A stretch of DNA of 64,000 bases from Metabacillus sediminilitoris (GTDB lineage: Bacteria > Bacillota > Bacilli > Bacillales > Bacillaceae), in assembly GCF_009720625.1 (NCBI RefSeq), contig NZ_CP046266.1, forward strand, positions 4,879,501 to 4,943,500, given 5' to 3'. Positions within the stretch are counted from its first letter, which is position 1; each line of letters begins with the position of its first letter. Under the pieces are notes generated by a model, which was not told the origin of the DNA, did no database searches, and saw only the letters and a program-made list of their open reading frames with translations. The position numbers and the translations under genes were made by a program. Shown here in pieces: positions 1 through 8,177 of this stretch.

Positions 1-316
1 CAATTCCGATATCAATACGCCCCTCAAAGAGTGTAGCAAGCAAATTATGTGTTTCAGCAACCTTGTACGGTTTATAGTTTGGCAGCAGCACTGCTCCTGA
101 ACCGATTCGAATTGTATTAGTTCTTGCTCCTATGTACCCTAACATGACTTCTGGAGCAGAGCATGCAAGTCCTGATATATCATGATGTTCAGCAATCCAA
201 TACCGTGTGTACCCATATTGCTCACCGAATTGCGCTAATTTAACAGATGCTTCTAATGCATCTTCTGCTGTTTTACCTGAAGAAATCGGTGATTGATCTA
301 GGATACTTATCTTCAT
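1..316 (-). CDS. LLM-class flavin-dependent oxidoreductase, N-terminal part
   Basis: The gene runs off the left edge, so only its first 105 codons are visible. The translation opens MKISILDQSPIS and contains the pattern of bacterial luciferase-like monooxygenases: a first beta strand with an SPI motif, YRYWIAEHH-like sequence (here YTRYWIAEHHD), the segment around IRIGSGAVLLPNY, and ETHNLLATLFEGRID. Members of this family use FMNH2 supplied by a reductase to oxidise small organic substrates in the cytosol. The ATG at 314-316 follows a GGTGGAAATT-type ribosome binding site. The substrate cannot be told from this part. The family call is firm; the specific role is unknown. Confidence 0.85.
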   Translation of the reverse strand, partial: MKISILDQSPISSGKTAEDALEASVKLAQFGEQYGYTRYWIAEHHDISGLACSAPEVMLGYIGARTNTIRIGSGAVLLPNYKPYKVAETHNLLATLFEGRIDIGI

Positions 317-403
317 AATTTCCACCTTCCATCCTCTTGCCATTATATCAGGTAATTACCTTACTCCCTGCTAATATGCTCTTCATTTCGGACAGTGCAA
401 ATC

Positions 404-439
404 AAAAAAGCGTGTTTAGATTTAAATACACGCTTTTTC
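404..439 (-). terminator. Intrinsic terminator after selO
   Basis: Inverted repeat with arms AAAAAAGCGTGT and ACACGCTTTTT around a short AT-rich loop. It has T-runs on both sides, so it could work in both directions; it sits just downstream of the leftward gene selO. Confidence 0.8.
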
Positions 440-490
440 TATATTGCTTGGTGAAGTTTATATCCTAGTATGGAAGAAAGCAGGCTTTTA

Positions 491-1960
491 TCACGTACCG
501 CAAAACGTCTGGTAAGGACGATTTGACGGTTCAGGAAGTGTGCAGTATTCCGCCTTTTCTGGTGTGTGTGCGTATGGTTGTGCAAGAACATCAAGAAGCT
601 GTTCCATTACACTGAAGTCTTCTTGCTTCACTGCTGCATCTAGCGCCTCTTCCACCCGATGATTCCGAGGGATGACAGCAGGATTGGAGTTTCGCATTAA
701 TTCCTGTGAGGATTCTTTGGAAATCTCCTGTCTAACAAGTCTCTCCTGCCACAGCTTATACCACTGATCAAATTCTTCCGTGCCAGACAAAACTGTATTC
801 CTATGTTGATCAAATGTTAATGCACGGAAGGTATTTGTATAATCCGCACCATTCTTCTGCATCATATCTAGGAGATCTTTTATGAGAGCTTCATCCTGTT
901 CCTCTTCGTTAACGATTCCTAGTTTCGCTCTCATTCCTGTCAGCCAGTTATGGTGATATAACTCAGTAAAAATTGAAATTTCCTCTTGGGCAAGTTCGAC
1001 AGCCTTTTCCTCATTTTCATGCAACAGCGGCAGTAAGGCTTCAGCAAATCGTGCAAGATTCCATCCACCAATATATGGCTGATTTCCATATGCATAGCGG
1101 CCCTGAGTGTCAATCGAACTGAATACTGTTGCAGGATCATACGTATCCATAAAAGCACATGGTCCATAATCAATCGTTTCACCACTAATGGTCATGTTGT
1201 CGGTGTTCATAACTCCATGTATAAAGCCAACGAGTTGCCATTTTGCAATCAAATCAGCCTGACGTTTGATCACTTCCTTCAGCAAGGAAAGATAGCGATT
1301 TTCATCATTGTCTATGTCAGGATAATGTCTTTGCAATGTATAATCAGCAAGGGCTCTCAGTTCTTCAACTGTGCACCATTGTGCTGCAAATTGAAAGGTA
1401 CCGACGCGAATATGACTGGCAGCCACTCTGGTCAAAATCGCACCAGGCAGTACGGTTTCACGAAGGATGTTCTCACCTGTTGTTACCACTGCAAGACTGC
1501 GGGTAGTCGGAATACCAAGCGCATGCATCGCTTCACTGATTATATATTCACGCAGCATTGGCCCAAGTGCTGCACGGCCATCACCACCGCGGGAATATGG
1601 TGTTCGACCAGGACCCTTTAGTTGAATATCAAAGCGCTCTCCTTTTGGCGTGATTTGTTCGCCAAGGAGAATAGCCCGTCCATCCCCTAACATATTAAAA
1701 TGTCCGAATTGATGCCCTGCGTAAGCTTGAGCAAGCGGTGAAGCATTTTCGGGAATGACATTTCCGGCAAACACCGCTACGCCATCCTTTCCTCGCAACT
1801 CTTCTTCATTTAACCCAAGCGACGCTGCCAAAGGTGCATTAAAAATAATCAACTCTGGTGAGTTTTTAGGGGTCGGATTATGGCTGGTGAAAAACTTCTT
1901 TGGCAGGCGTGTATAACTGTTGTCAAAGTTCCATCCCGGACTTATTGTTTCTTTTGTCAT
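491..1960 (-). CDS. selO: Protein adenylyltransferase SelO (YdiU family)
   Basis: The product has 489 residues, the usual length for this family. SelO is a pseudokinase-fold enzyme that transfers AMP from ATP to Ser, Thr or Tyr of target proteins and has been linked to redox stress. Visible family marks are GDGRA near residues 92-96, [12 protein letters not shown] near residue 123, and the catalytic-loop segment HGVMNTDNM near residue 248 followed by DYGP near residue 264, which carries the metal-binding Asp. The start was placed at the ATG 1958-1960 because AGAGGAG lies seven bases before it; an upstream in-frame ATG has no ribosome binding site. A terminator follows. The gene stands alone with array 1 upstream. 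The bacterial enzyme often lacks selenocysteine; here the C-terminus ends TFCGT with an ordinary Cys. Confidence 0.95.
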   Translation of the reverse strand: MTKETISPGWNFDNSYTRLPKKFFTSHNPTPKNSPELIIFNAPLAASLGLNEEELRGKDGVAVFAGNVIPENASPLAQAYAGHQFGHFNMLGDGRAILLGEQITPKGERFDIQLKGPGRTPYSRGGDGRAALGPMLREYIISEAMHALGIPTTRSLAVVTTGENILRETVLPGAILTRVAASHIRVGTFQFAAQWCTVEELRALADYTLQRHYPDIDNDENRYLSLLKEVIKRQADLIAKWQLVGFIHGVMNTDNMTISGETIDYGPCAFMDTYDPATVFSSIDTQGRYAYGNQPYIGGWNLARFAEALLPLLHENEEKAVELAQEEISIFTELYHHNWLTGMRAKLGIVNEEEQDEALIKDLLDMMQKNGADYTNTFRALTFDQHRNTVLSGTEEFDQWYKLWQERLVRQEISKESSQELMRNSNPAVIPRNHRVEEALDAAVKQEDFSVMEQLLDVLAQPYAHTPEKAEYCTLPEPSNRPYQTFCGT

Positions 1961-2159
1961 TGTATCTCCTCTTCTTTTTATGACATTTATCTTCAAATTT
2001 TTAAATTTAGCCTTATACATATTTTAGGTACCTAATTTTTTATATCAACACAATTATCCCATTTTAGTGTCTGCTTCTGCTAATTTATTATACCCTTTCA
2101 CCACAATGATGACGCCTTTAAAACATAAGAACAGCTTGAATTCGAGTTTTTCGGTTATT

Positions 2160-2700
2160 ACCCGCCGGGCAAATAAAGGACCAAACTCTTCTTAAAAATA
2201 CGTAAAGCGGCCTTCATACGGGCTATGAAGGACTTTTCTCTTCTTTAAATTACTAAAAGTAGCCTTCATACGGGCTATGAAGGACTTTTCTCTTCTTTAA
2301 ATTACAAAAAGTGGTCTTCATACGGGCTATGAAGGACTTTTCTCTTCTTAAAATTACATAAAGCGGCCTTCATACAGGCTATGAAGGACTTTTCTCTTCT
2401 TAAGATTACATAAAGCGGCCTTCATACGGGCTATGAAGGACTTTTCTCTTCTTTAAATTACATAAAGCGGTCTTCATAAGGGCTATGAAGGACTTTTCTC
2501 TTCTTTAAATTACATAAAGCGGCCTTCATACGGGCTATGAAGGACTTTTCTCTTCTTAAAATTACAAAAAGTGGTCTTCATCTAACCTTTGAAGGACATA
2601 ACTCTTCTTAAAATGTAAAAAATGGCCTTCATCTAACATATGAAGGACAAAATTCTCTTTAATCATTGCGAAAAGTGGCTTTTACCAGGGCAATAAAGAA
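2160..2700 (+). repeat. 52-bp tandem hairpin array 1 (about 9-11 units)
   Basis: Core motifs CTTCAT begin at 2212, 2264, 2316, 2368, 2420, 2472, 2524, 2576 and 2627, so the spacing is 52 bp (once 51). Degenerate units occur near 2160 and 2679. Each unit reads CCTTCATACGGGCTATGAAGG (an 8-bp-stem hairpin) followed by a C/T-rich stretch and an AT-rich linker, like an intrinsic terminator read on the + strand. Both neighbouring genes lie on the minus strand. The rest of the gap from 1961 to 2812 shows no gene. Confidence 0.95.
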
Positions 2701-2812
2701 CAAACTTTCTAAGAAGCCGGGATAGTGTTCATCATTAAGTACATTTGAATCTCAAAAAACCGCATTTATAATTAGATTATACAGCCTATTCTATTTCAGG
2801 TATGAGCCTGGG

Positions 2813-2953
2813 CTAATGTTCAACAAAATTCACCGTTAATCTCAACAAGGTCGATAAATCAAGGGTGAAAACTCTCATGAGTACAACCCCTGCCAAAATT
2901 AACACAAATAATGGAAGAATGATATGCAACAAGATTTGAAAAAATATTTCCAT
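2813..2953 (-). pseudogene. Truncated AEC-family (auxin efflux carrier type) transporter
   Basis: The start MEIFFQILLHIILPLFVLIL followed by AGVVLMRVFTLD matches the first transmembrane helix and following loop of AEC-family permeases, which are normally about 300 residues with ten helices. Here the reading frame stops after 46 residues, and the following 100 bp have no further open frame before array 1 begins. A ribosome binding site (GAAGGG) is still present before the ATG at 2951-2953. This looks like a 5' relic whose 3' part was lost, possibly when the adjacent array formed. The family assignment rests on a short segment only. Confidence 0.5.
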
Positions 2954-3038
2954 ATGATTTACCCTTCTTTCAGAAAAAGAAAGAAGGTAAACATACATAG
3001 ATATGCATATTTACCTTCTTATCCCATATTACTTTTTA

Positions 3039-4565
3039 TTATTCTTCTTCATTAACGATCACATCTCGGCCTTTCCATTTCAAAATTAATGGAACTAAGA
3101 TCCATAAAACGGCAATAATTAAAAAGAGGAGAGAAACTGGACTAGTAATAAATACGGAAAAATCGCCTTTTGATGCTGTTAACGCCCGTCGCATATTATT
3201 CTCAATCATAGGACCGAGTACGAGTGCAAGTACTAGAGGTGCTACTGGATAGTCGTACTTAGTTAAAAAATAGCCGGCCACACCACAGGCAAGAAGCAAT
3301 AGTAAATCAAATGTATTTGCTTGTACGGCATACACTCCGAAAATGGAAATCGCGATAATAATAGGTAATAGATAGTGGGACGGTGTTTCGATTACTTTTG
3401 CAAACACTTTTACTAAAGGCATATTAAGAATGAGTAGCATGACATTTCCTATAAACATACTAGCAATAAGTCCCCAGGCAACCTCTGGATGGTCATCAAA
3501 TAATAATGGACCTGGCTGAACATTGTACATAATTAAGGCACCCATTAAAATAGCCGTTGTTCCTGACCCTGGTATCCCCATTGTCAGCAATGGGATCATC
3601 GCTCCCCCTGATGCAGCATTATTCGCTGACTCTGGAGCCGCTACTCCTTCAATAGCACCATTCCCAAACTTATTAGGATTTTTACTTAATTTTTTTTCTG
3701 TAATATAAGAAAAGAACGAAGCAAGTGTAGCACCGGCACCTGGAAGAACTCCAATAAAGAAACCAAGAAGTGAGCCGCGTACGATCGGTTTTGTGCTATC
3801 CTTGAAATCTTGTTTTGATGGAAGAATTCGACCTACCTTAGCAATTTTTCCGCCATCTTTATCCTTTTCTAATATCGTCTTGAACACTTCGCCAAGTGCA
3901 AATAAACCAACAGCTACCGTTAGAAACTCAAGCCCTGAATATAAATAGGCAAAATTATAAGTAAAACGTGAAACACCTGATACATTATCAATGCCTATGG
4001 TAGCTAGCAGCAATCCTAGCACTGTCATGATTAACGCCTTTGTGATTGATTTTCCCGCTAGTCCACTGACAGCACAAAGACCTAGTAACATTAAGGAGAA
4101 GTATTCTGATGGACCAAATGATAGTGCCATTTCAGATAATGGATCAGCTAACAAAGTTAATCCAAGTAAGGCAATAATACCGGCAATGAATGATCCTATC
4201 GCAGATATCGATAAAGCTGCACCTGCCCTTCCCTGCTTCGCCATTTGATAGCCATCCAAAGCCGTCACCACTGAAGATGATTCACCAGGTGTATTTAATA
4301 AAATAGATGTTGTTGAGCCACCATACATGGCACCATAATAAACGCCAGCTAGTAAAATAAGCGAACTAGCAGCAGCACTTTCAGGGTCTAGTCCCCCGGT
4401 AAGTGTACTTGTGATTGGAATCAATAACGCTACACCACTCATCGGACCGATGCCAGGTAGTACTCCAACCGCCGTACCAATTAATACTCCAAAAAAGGCA
4501 AATAACAAGTTGTGCCATTGCATAGCAACACTAAATCCATCTAATAAAAATTGCAAAGTTTCCAT
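3039..4565 (-). CDS. tctA: Tripartite tricarboxylate transporter large permease TctA
   Basis: This 508-residue protein is the large membrane subunit of a TTT-family transporter, which moves citrate-like or other carboxylates with energy from an ion gradient and needs an extracytoplasmic binding protein. About 11-12 hydrophobic segments are visible. The family signatures are GTAVGVLPGIGPMSG near residues 30-44, the glycine-rich YYGAMYGGSTTSILLNTPGE segment near residues 76-95, and a second internal copy of the PG-rich motif (GVLPGAGATLASF). It starts 20 bp after the small subunit tctB and is transcribed with it, divergently from tctC. An AGGAGGTG site precedes the start. Confidence 0.95.
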   Translation of the reverse strand: METLQFLLDGFSVAMQWHNLLFAFFGVLIGTAVGVLPGIGPMSGVALLIPITSTLTGGLDPESAAASSLILLAGVYYGAMYGGSTTSILLNTPGESSSVVTALDGYQMAKQGRAGAALSISAIGSFIAGIIALLGLTLLADPLSEMALSFGPSEYFSLMLLGLCAVSGLAGKSITKALIMTVLGLLLATIGIDNVSGVSRFTYNFAYLYSGLEFLTVAVGLFALGEVFKTILEKDKDGGKIAKVGRILPSKQDFKDSTKPIVRGSLLGFFIGVLPGAGATLASFFSYITEKKLSKNPNKFGNGAIEGVAAPESANNAASGGAMIPLLTMGIPGSGTTAILMGALIMYNVQPGPLLFDDHPEVAWGLIASMFIGNVMLLILNMPLVKVFAKVIETPSHYLLPIIIAISIFGVYAVQANTFDLLLLLACGVAGYFLTKYDYPVAPLVLALVLGPMIENNMRRALTASKGDFSVFITSPVSLLFLIIAVLWILVPLILKWKGRDVIVNEEE

Positions 4566-4584
4566 TCATACACCTCCTATGATT

Positions 4585-5031
4585 TTATAATGGGAATCCT
4601 GGTAACGATCCTTGTAGTACTTCTACAAACACATAATATACTCCGAATGAAAAAGCCGCAGCGATTAAGATCATTTTGATCCATCCTCCTGTTTTCATCA
4701 CTCGAAATGAAAAAAGTAAAAATAAAAATGTCGTAATAACATAACCAATTGTGTCTAAAAGTAGGACGTATAGGATTGCAGCACCTAAAATAAGTAAAAA
4801 ACGTTTGTAATCGGGTTTACTATTTTTTTCTGCTTCACCAACGTACTTCGTTGTTTCAAATAATAGTCGTATACTTAGTAAGATTAATAGAATACCAAGG
4901 CCAATCGGAAAAATATCCGGACCAACGTTACTGCCATAGGAACTCGAAGATATTTTTCTGCTTTCGAAAATAAAGGCGGCTCCTATTAATAAAAAGATAA
5001 CCCCTGCATACCGATCAAAAATTTTTTCCAA
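4585..5031 (-). CDS. tctB: Tripartite tricarboxylate transporter small subunit TctB
   Basis: The product is about 148 residues with four predicted membrane helices (for example AGVIFLLIGAAFIFESRKI and FSFGVYYVFVEVLQGSLPG), as expected for the small TctB/DUF1468 subunit that partners TctA. I chose the TTG at 5029-5031 because GGGGG lies eight bases upstream; a TTG five codons earlier (5044-5046) lacks a ribosome binding site. No ATG start is available in frame. The gene leads the tctBA operon, and a cre-like site lies about 35 bp before the start. Confidence 0.85.
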   Translation of the reverse strand: MEKIFDRYAGVIFLLIGAAFIFESRKISSSSYGSNVGPDIFPIGLGILLILLSIRLLFETTKYVGEAEKNSKPDYKRFLLILGAAILYVLLLDTIGYVITTFLFLLFSFRVMKTGGWIKMILIAAAFSFGVYYVFVEVLQGSLPGFPL

Positions 5032-5062
5032 CCCATCTACCCCCAATTTTATGTAGCAATTA

Positions 5063-5076
5063 TGTAACCGCTTTCC
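5063..5076 (-). promoter_or_regulatory. cre-like site upstream of tctBA
   Basis: TGTAACCGCTTTCC matches the cre consensus TGWAANCGNTNWCA at 13 of 14 positions. Its position suggests carbon catabolite control of tctBA by CcpA. Confidence 0.5.
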
Positions 5077-5275
5077 AAAATTATCTTTGAAAGTAGTATT
5101 TATTAGAAGATTAAAAGAATAAGTTCAATTGCTTTTATTTTTTCTACTTTTTTTCATATTTTTCACAATTAGAGGATGCTATCCATGAAAAATATGAAAA
5201 AAAGATCACTTATACGTTTTATTAAATGAATGATCATAAACTGTTCACACTTTTTGGACAATGATACGATTCATT

Positions 5276-5289
5276 TGAAAGCGTTATCA
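5276..5289 (+). promoter_or_regulatory. cre site upstream of tctC
   Basis: TGAAAGCGTTATCA matches the cre consensus TGWAANCGNTNWCA at all 14 positions. It lies 19 bp before the tctC start codon, a position where CcpA bound here would block transcription. Confidence 0.75.
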
Positions 5290-5308
5290 TAAATAAGGGG
5301 GAAGAAAA

Positions 5309-6355
5309 ATGTTTTCTACATTAAAATGGAAAAAATGGGGGAGTATCTTTGCCAGCGGAGCATTAGTTCTAAGTCTGGCAGCCTGTGGAGGATCGGGTTC
5401 CACAACAGAAGTAAACGGCGAAAGCAACAAACAAGAAGTTTCTTATCCTGAAAAACCATTTTTGATTAATGCACCATCTGGCGCTGGTGGAGGCCTTGAT
5501 ACGACAGCCCGTGCATTAACAAAAGCTTTAGCTGATACAGGTCTAGTCGAACAATCAATGACAGTTGAAAACAAACCAGGTGGTGGTCAAGCTGTTGGTA
5601 TTGCCGATTTTATTAGCCAGGATCAGAAAGACCCTTATCGCCTGATTCTTCCTTCTGTTCCATTACTTATTAATAATTTGAAAAAAGAAGGAAACAGCCC
5701 ACACTCTTATAAAGATTTAACACCATTGGCACAGCTAACAAAGGATTATGGAGCAATTGTCGTACGTGCTGATTCTAAATACACGGATTTGAAATCATTA
5801 TTTGACGATTTAAAGAAAGATCCTAGCAGCCTTACACTGGCTGGCGGCTCTGCACCAGGTTCACAAGATCACCTCGTCGCAATGCTGCCTGCCGTTAAAG
5901 CAGGTGTAGATGCAACGAAGATAAAGTATATTTCTTACGATGGTGGCGGAGAAGCTATGACAGCTTTAATTGGCGGGAATGCCGATATTCTTGCTACTGA
6001 TATTTCCGGTACAGGTGAATATTTAAAGGCTGGAAAAGTACGAGTACTTGGAGTATCATCTCCTGAAAGACTTCAAGGCACTTATGCAGATATCCCAACC
6101 TATAAAGAAGCAGGAATTGATGCAGAATTTACGATCTGGCGCGGATTGTTCGGACCAAAAGAAATGCCTGACTATGCTGTTGATTATTGGAATAAAACAT
6201 TAACTGAGTTGACGCAAACGCCAGAATGGCAAAAAGTCTTAGAAACAAATGGGTGGGAAAACGGATATAAAAACTCTGAAGAATTTGTCAAATTTTTAGA
6301 AGAGCAAGAAGTTTTGGTACAAGAAATCTTAGAATCTTTAAATATGCAAAAATAA
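5309..6355 (+). CDS. tctC: Tripartite tricarboxylate transporter substrate-binding lipoprotein TctC
   Basis: This 348-residue protein has a lipoprotein signal peptide: basic residues KWKKWG, a hydrophobic core, and the lipobox LAAC with Cys26. After a short linker it has the Bug/TctC fold, with marks such as PSGAGGGLDTTARAL near residue 55, ENKPGGGQAVG near residue 89, and GGSAPGSQDHL near residue 179. It would capture a carboxylate outside the membrane and hand it to TctA/TctB. It is divergent from tctBA, whereas these genes are often in one operon. GGGGGAAGAAAAATG provides the start. The ligand is unknown. Confidence 0.93.
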   Translation: MFSTLKWKKWGSIFASGALVLSLAACGGSGSTTEVNGESNKQEVSYPEKPFLINAPSGAGGGLDTTARALTKALADTGLVEQSMTVENKPGGGQAVGIADFISQDQKDPYRLILPSVPLLINNLKKEGNSPHSYKDLTPLAQLTKDYGAIVVRADSKYTDLKSLFDDLKKDPSSLTLAGGSAPGSQDHLVAMLPAVKAGVDATKIKYISYDGGGEAMTALIGGNADILATDISGTGEYLKAGKVRVLGVSSPERLQGTYADIPTYKEAGIDAEFTIWRGLFGPKEMPDYAVDYWNKTLTELTQTPEWQKVLETNGWENGYKNSEEFVKFLEEQEVLVQEILESLNMQK

Positions 6356-6389
6356 GTATTATTTTACAATCAATCAGAATACATCATAG

Positions 6390-6414
6390 GAGAAGAGGTA
6401 TCTCTTCTCTTTTT
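6390..6414 (+). terminator. Intrinsic terminator after tctC
   Basis: GAGAAGAG/CTCTTCTC stem with a four-base loop followed by TTTTT. Confidence 0.75.
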
Positions 6415-6438
6415 ATCTATCAAAAGGAGAAATGAAAA

Positions 6439-7221
6439 ATGAATGAGAAATCAGAAGCAATCAAGCAGAAGGTTCAGCAGCAATTTGGTCAACATGCACA
6501 AAAATATGTGACAAGCACTACACATGCTAAGGGTTCAGATTTAGTCCTATTAAAGGATTGGTTAAATGTAGATTCATCCTCGATCGTACTTGATATTGCA
6601 ACAGGCGGCGGGCATGTAGTCAAATCATTAGCTCCGCACGCAGGACAGATTTTTGCAACAGACTTGACTTATGAAATGCTTGAGACGGCTAAAGGCCACT
6701 TGGATTCTGGAGCCTCAAACATATTTTATGTGATCGCAGATGCAGAGTCGCTTCCGTTTTTAGAAAATACGTTTGATGCGGTTACCTGCCGAATTGCTCC
6801 ACACCATTTTCCGAATCCAGATATTTTTGTTAAAGAGGTTTCCCGTGTTCTAAAACCCGGCGGTAAATTTCTCCTTATCGACAATATTGCTCCAGAAGAT
6901 GAGGAATTAGATGATTTCGTCAATCGGTTGGAAAAATTGCGAGATGACAGCCATGTCCGCAGCTATTCCGAAAAAGAATGGAAAACATGGTTTGAGCAAG
7001 CTAACCTATCATTCGTAAAAGCAGAACACCGCAAAAAGAAATTCAACTACCCCGATTGGGTTAAAAGAACAACTACATCTGAAGAACAAGTCAAAATAGT
7101 GGATTCCCATCTCCTTTCAGCTAGTAAAATCATTCAAAACTATTTTTCAATTGAATCAACGAACGATCGTATCCAATCTGTCACGATTGATGAATGGATG
7201 GCGCTTGTGGAAAAACATTAA
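6439..7221 (+). CDS. Class I SAM-dependent methyltransferase
   Basis: This 260-residue protein has a Rossmann methyltransferase core. Motif I is VLDIATGGGHV near residues 50-60, the acidic end of strand 2 is FATDLTYEML near residue 73, IADAESLPF is the motif II region, and RVLKPGGKFLLID is the post-motif strand 5 region. This matches UbiE/YcgJ-like small-molecule methyltransferases. The substrate is not recognisable. It lies between tctC and the two-component genes, with its own AAAGGAG site seven bases before ATG and a terminator between it and tctC, so it is probably a separate unit. Confidence 0.88.
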   Translation: MNEKSEAIKQKVQQQFGQHAQKYVTSTTHAKGSDLVLLKDWLNVDSSSIVLDIATGGGHVVKSLAPHAGQIFATDLTYEMLETAKGHLDSGASNIFYVIADAESLPFLENTFDAVTCRIAPHHFPNPDIFVKEVSRVLKPGGKFLLIDNIAPEDEELDDFVNRLEKLRDDSHVRSYSEKEWKTWFEQANLSFVKAEHRKKKFNYPDWVKRTTTSEEQVKIVDSHLLSASKIIQNYFSIESTNDRIQSVTIDEWMALVEKH

Positions 7222-7371
7222 GAAAAGCGCAAGCGACCGTTCAGCGACGTATGAACTGGAGCACTCCGTATGAGATAAAGGAAACACGAAGAGCGAAAGC
7301 GATACGATGTTGACTTATCGTAAGGAGGAGGGGGAAGTTCACTAGTCGCTGGGCGCTGGAGCTAGACACCG
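7222..7371. repeat. Dispersed GC-rich intergenic repeat, copy 1
   Basis: A roughly 150-bp element begins AAAAGCGCAAGCGACC and ends GTCGCTGGGCGCTGGAGC. Its ends can pair through CAGCGAC/GTCGCTG. Related fragments recur near 36684 and, inverted, near 61043. It has no coding frame and is more GC-rich than its surroundings. Confidence 0.6.
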
Positions 7372-7410
7372 AAACTAAGTTCAAAAATTTAAACTTTCTT
7401 ATCTATTAAT

Positions 7411-7459
7411 AAAAGCCGGATGTGTGCTGACCTTTTGAGTCGCTAACATCCGGCTTTTT
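7411..7459. terminator. Bidirectional terminator between convergent genes
   Basis: Arms AAAAGCCGGATGT and ACATCCGGCTTTTT surround a 24-base loop. It separates the rightward methyltransferase from the leftward response regulator. Confidence 0.85.
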
Positions 7460-7463
7460 CTCT

Positions 7464-8165
7464 TTACTTTTTAAGATACCTTCGCTCTGGCCTGCCAATG
7501 GTCCCGTATAAAATTTCTACTTCCATCTCATCATTTGCTACTAAATATTCAAGGTAACGTCTTACTGTGGAGTGACTGGCTCCCAGAATTTTTGCAAATT
7601 CCTCTGCATTTATACTATCTTTCATTTCCTTCATACTTTGTCTAACCTTCTTTAATGTATGTTTATCAATTCCTTTTGGTAATCCCCCTGCTTTTTCCAT
7701 GTCTACAACATGTTCTTCGCGACTGTTCATTCTAAAAAAGCTATTAACATCTTCTTGCTCAACGGTTGTTAAATTTAATAATGCTAATCTAGTTTCTTTA
7801 TATTTTTCAAGAGTATCCAAAAACTTATCAATCATAATAGGTTTCATAAGGTAACTGAAAGCCCCGCCTCTTATAGCTTCACTAACTGTATCAACATCAT
7901 TGGCTGCGGTTATTAAGATTACATCTACACTTCGTAGTTGTTTTCTAATTTCCCATAAAAGATCGGTGCCTTTTATATCTGGGAGAAATACGTCTAGTAA
8001 AATCAAATCCGGAGTAAAAACATTTATTAATTCTAATGCCTGTTTCCCAGTACTCGTAGTTGCTACAACTTGAAATCCATCAATCTTATGAGTAAATTTT
8101 TCATAAATCTTGATAGCGGTTTCATCATCTTCTATGATCATGACTTTGATTGGACTTTTTAACAT
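7464..8165 (-). CDS. CitB/DctR-type response regulator
   Basis: The 233-residue protein has an N-terminal receiver domain with acidic pocket EDD near residues 12-14, phospho-acceptor Asp58 in LILLDVFLPD, and the conserved Lys108 in LMKP. The C-terminal part (about residues 165-233) contains a helix-turn-helix, EFAKILGASHSTVRRYLEYL, typical of the CitB/DcuR/DctR family that controls di- and tricarboxylate transport. It follows the kinase gene by 12 bp. Together with the nearby tct genes it most likely senses external carboxylate and activates tctBA and tctC; that link is inferred from position. Confidence 0.93.
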   Translation of the reverse strand: MLKSPIKVMIIEDDETAIKIYEKFTHKIDGFQVVATTSTGKQALELINVFTPDLILLDVFLPDIKGTDLLWEIRKQLRSVDVILITAANDVDTVSEAIRGGAFSYLMKPIMIDKFLDTLEKYKETRLALLNLTTVEQEDVNSFFRMNSREEHVVDMEKAGGLPKGIDKHTLKKVRQSMKEMKDSINAEEFAKILGASHSTVRRYLEYLVANDEMEVEILYGTIGRPERRYLKK

Positions 8166-8177
8166 ATACTCTCCCCC

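Noticed and set aside
940..1185. Leftward 81-codon frame inside selO
   Set aside because: It overlaps selO in another frame and has no protein-like composition or ribosome binding site.
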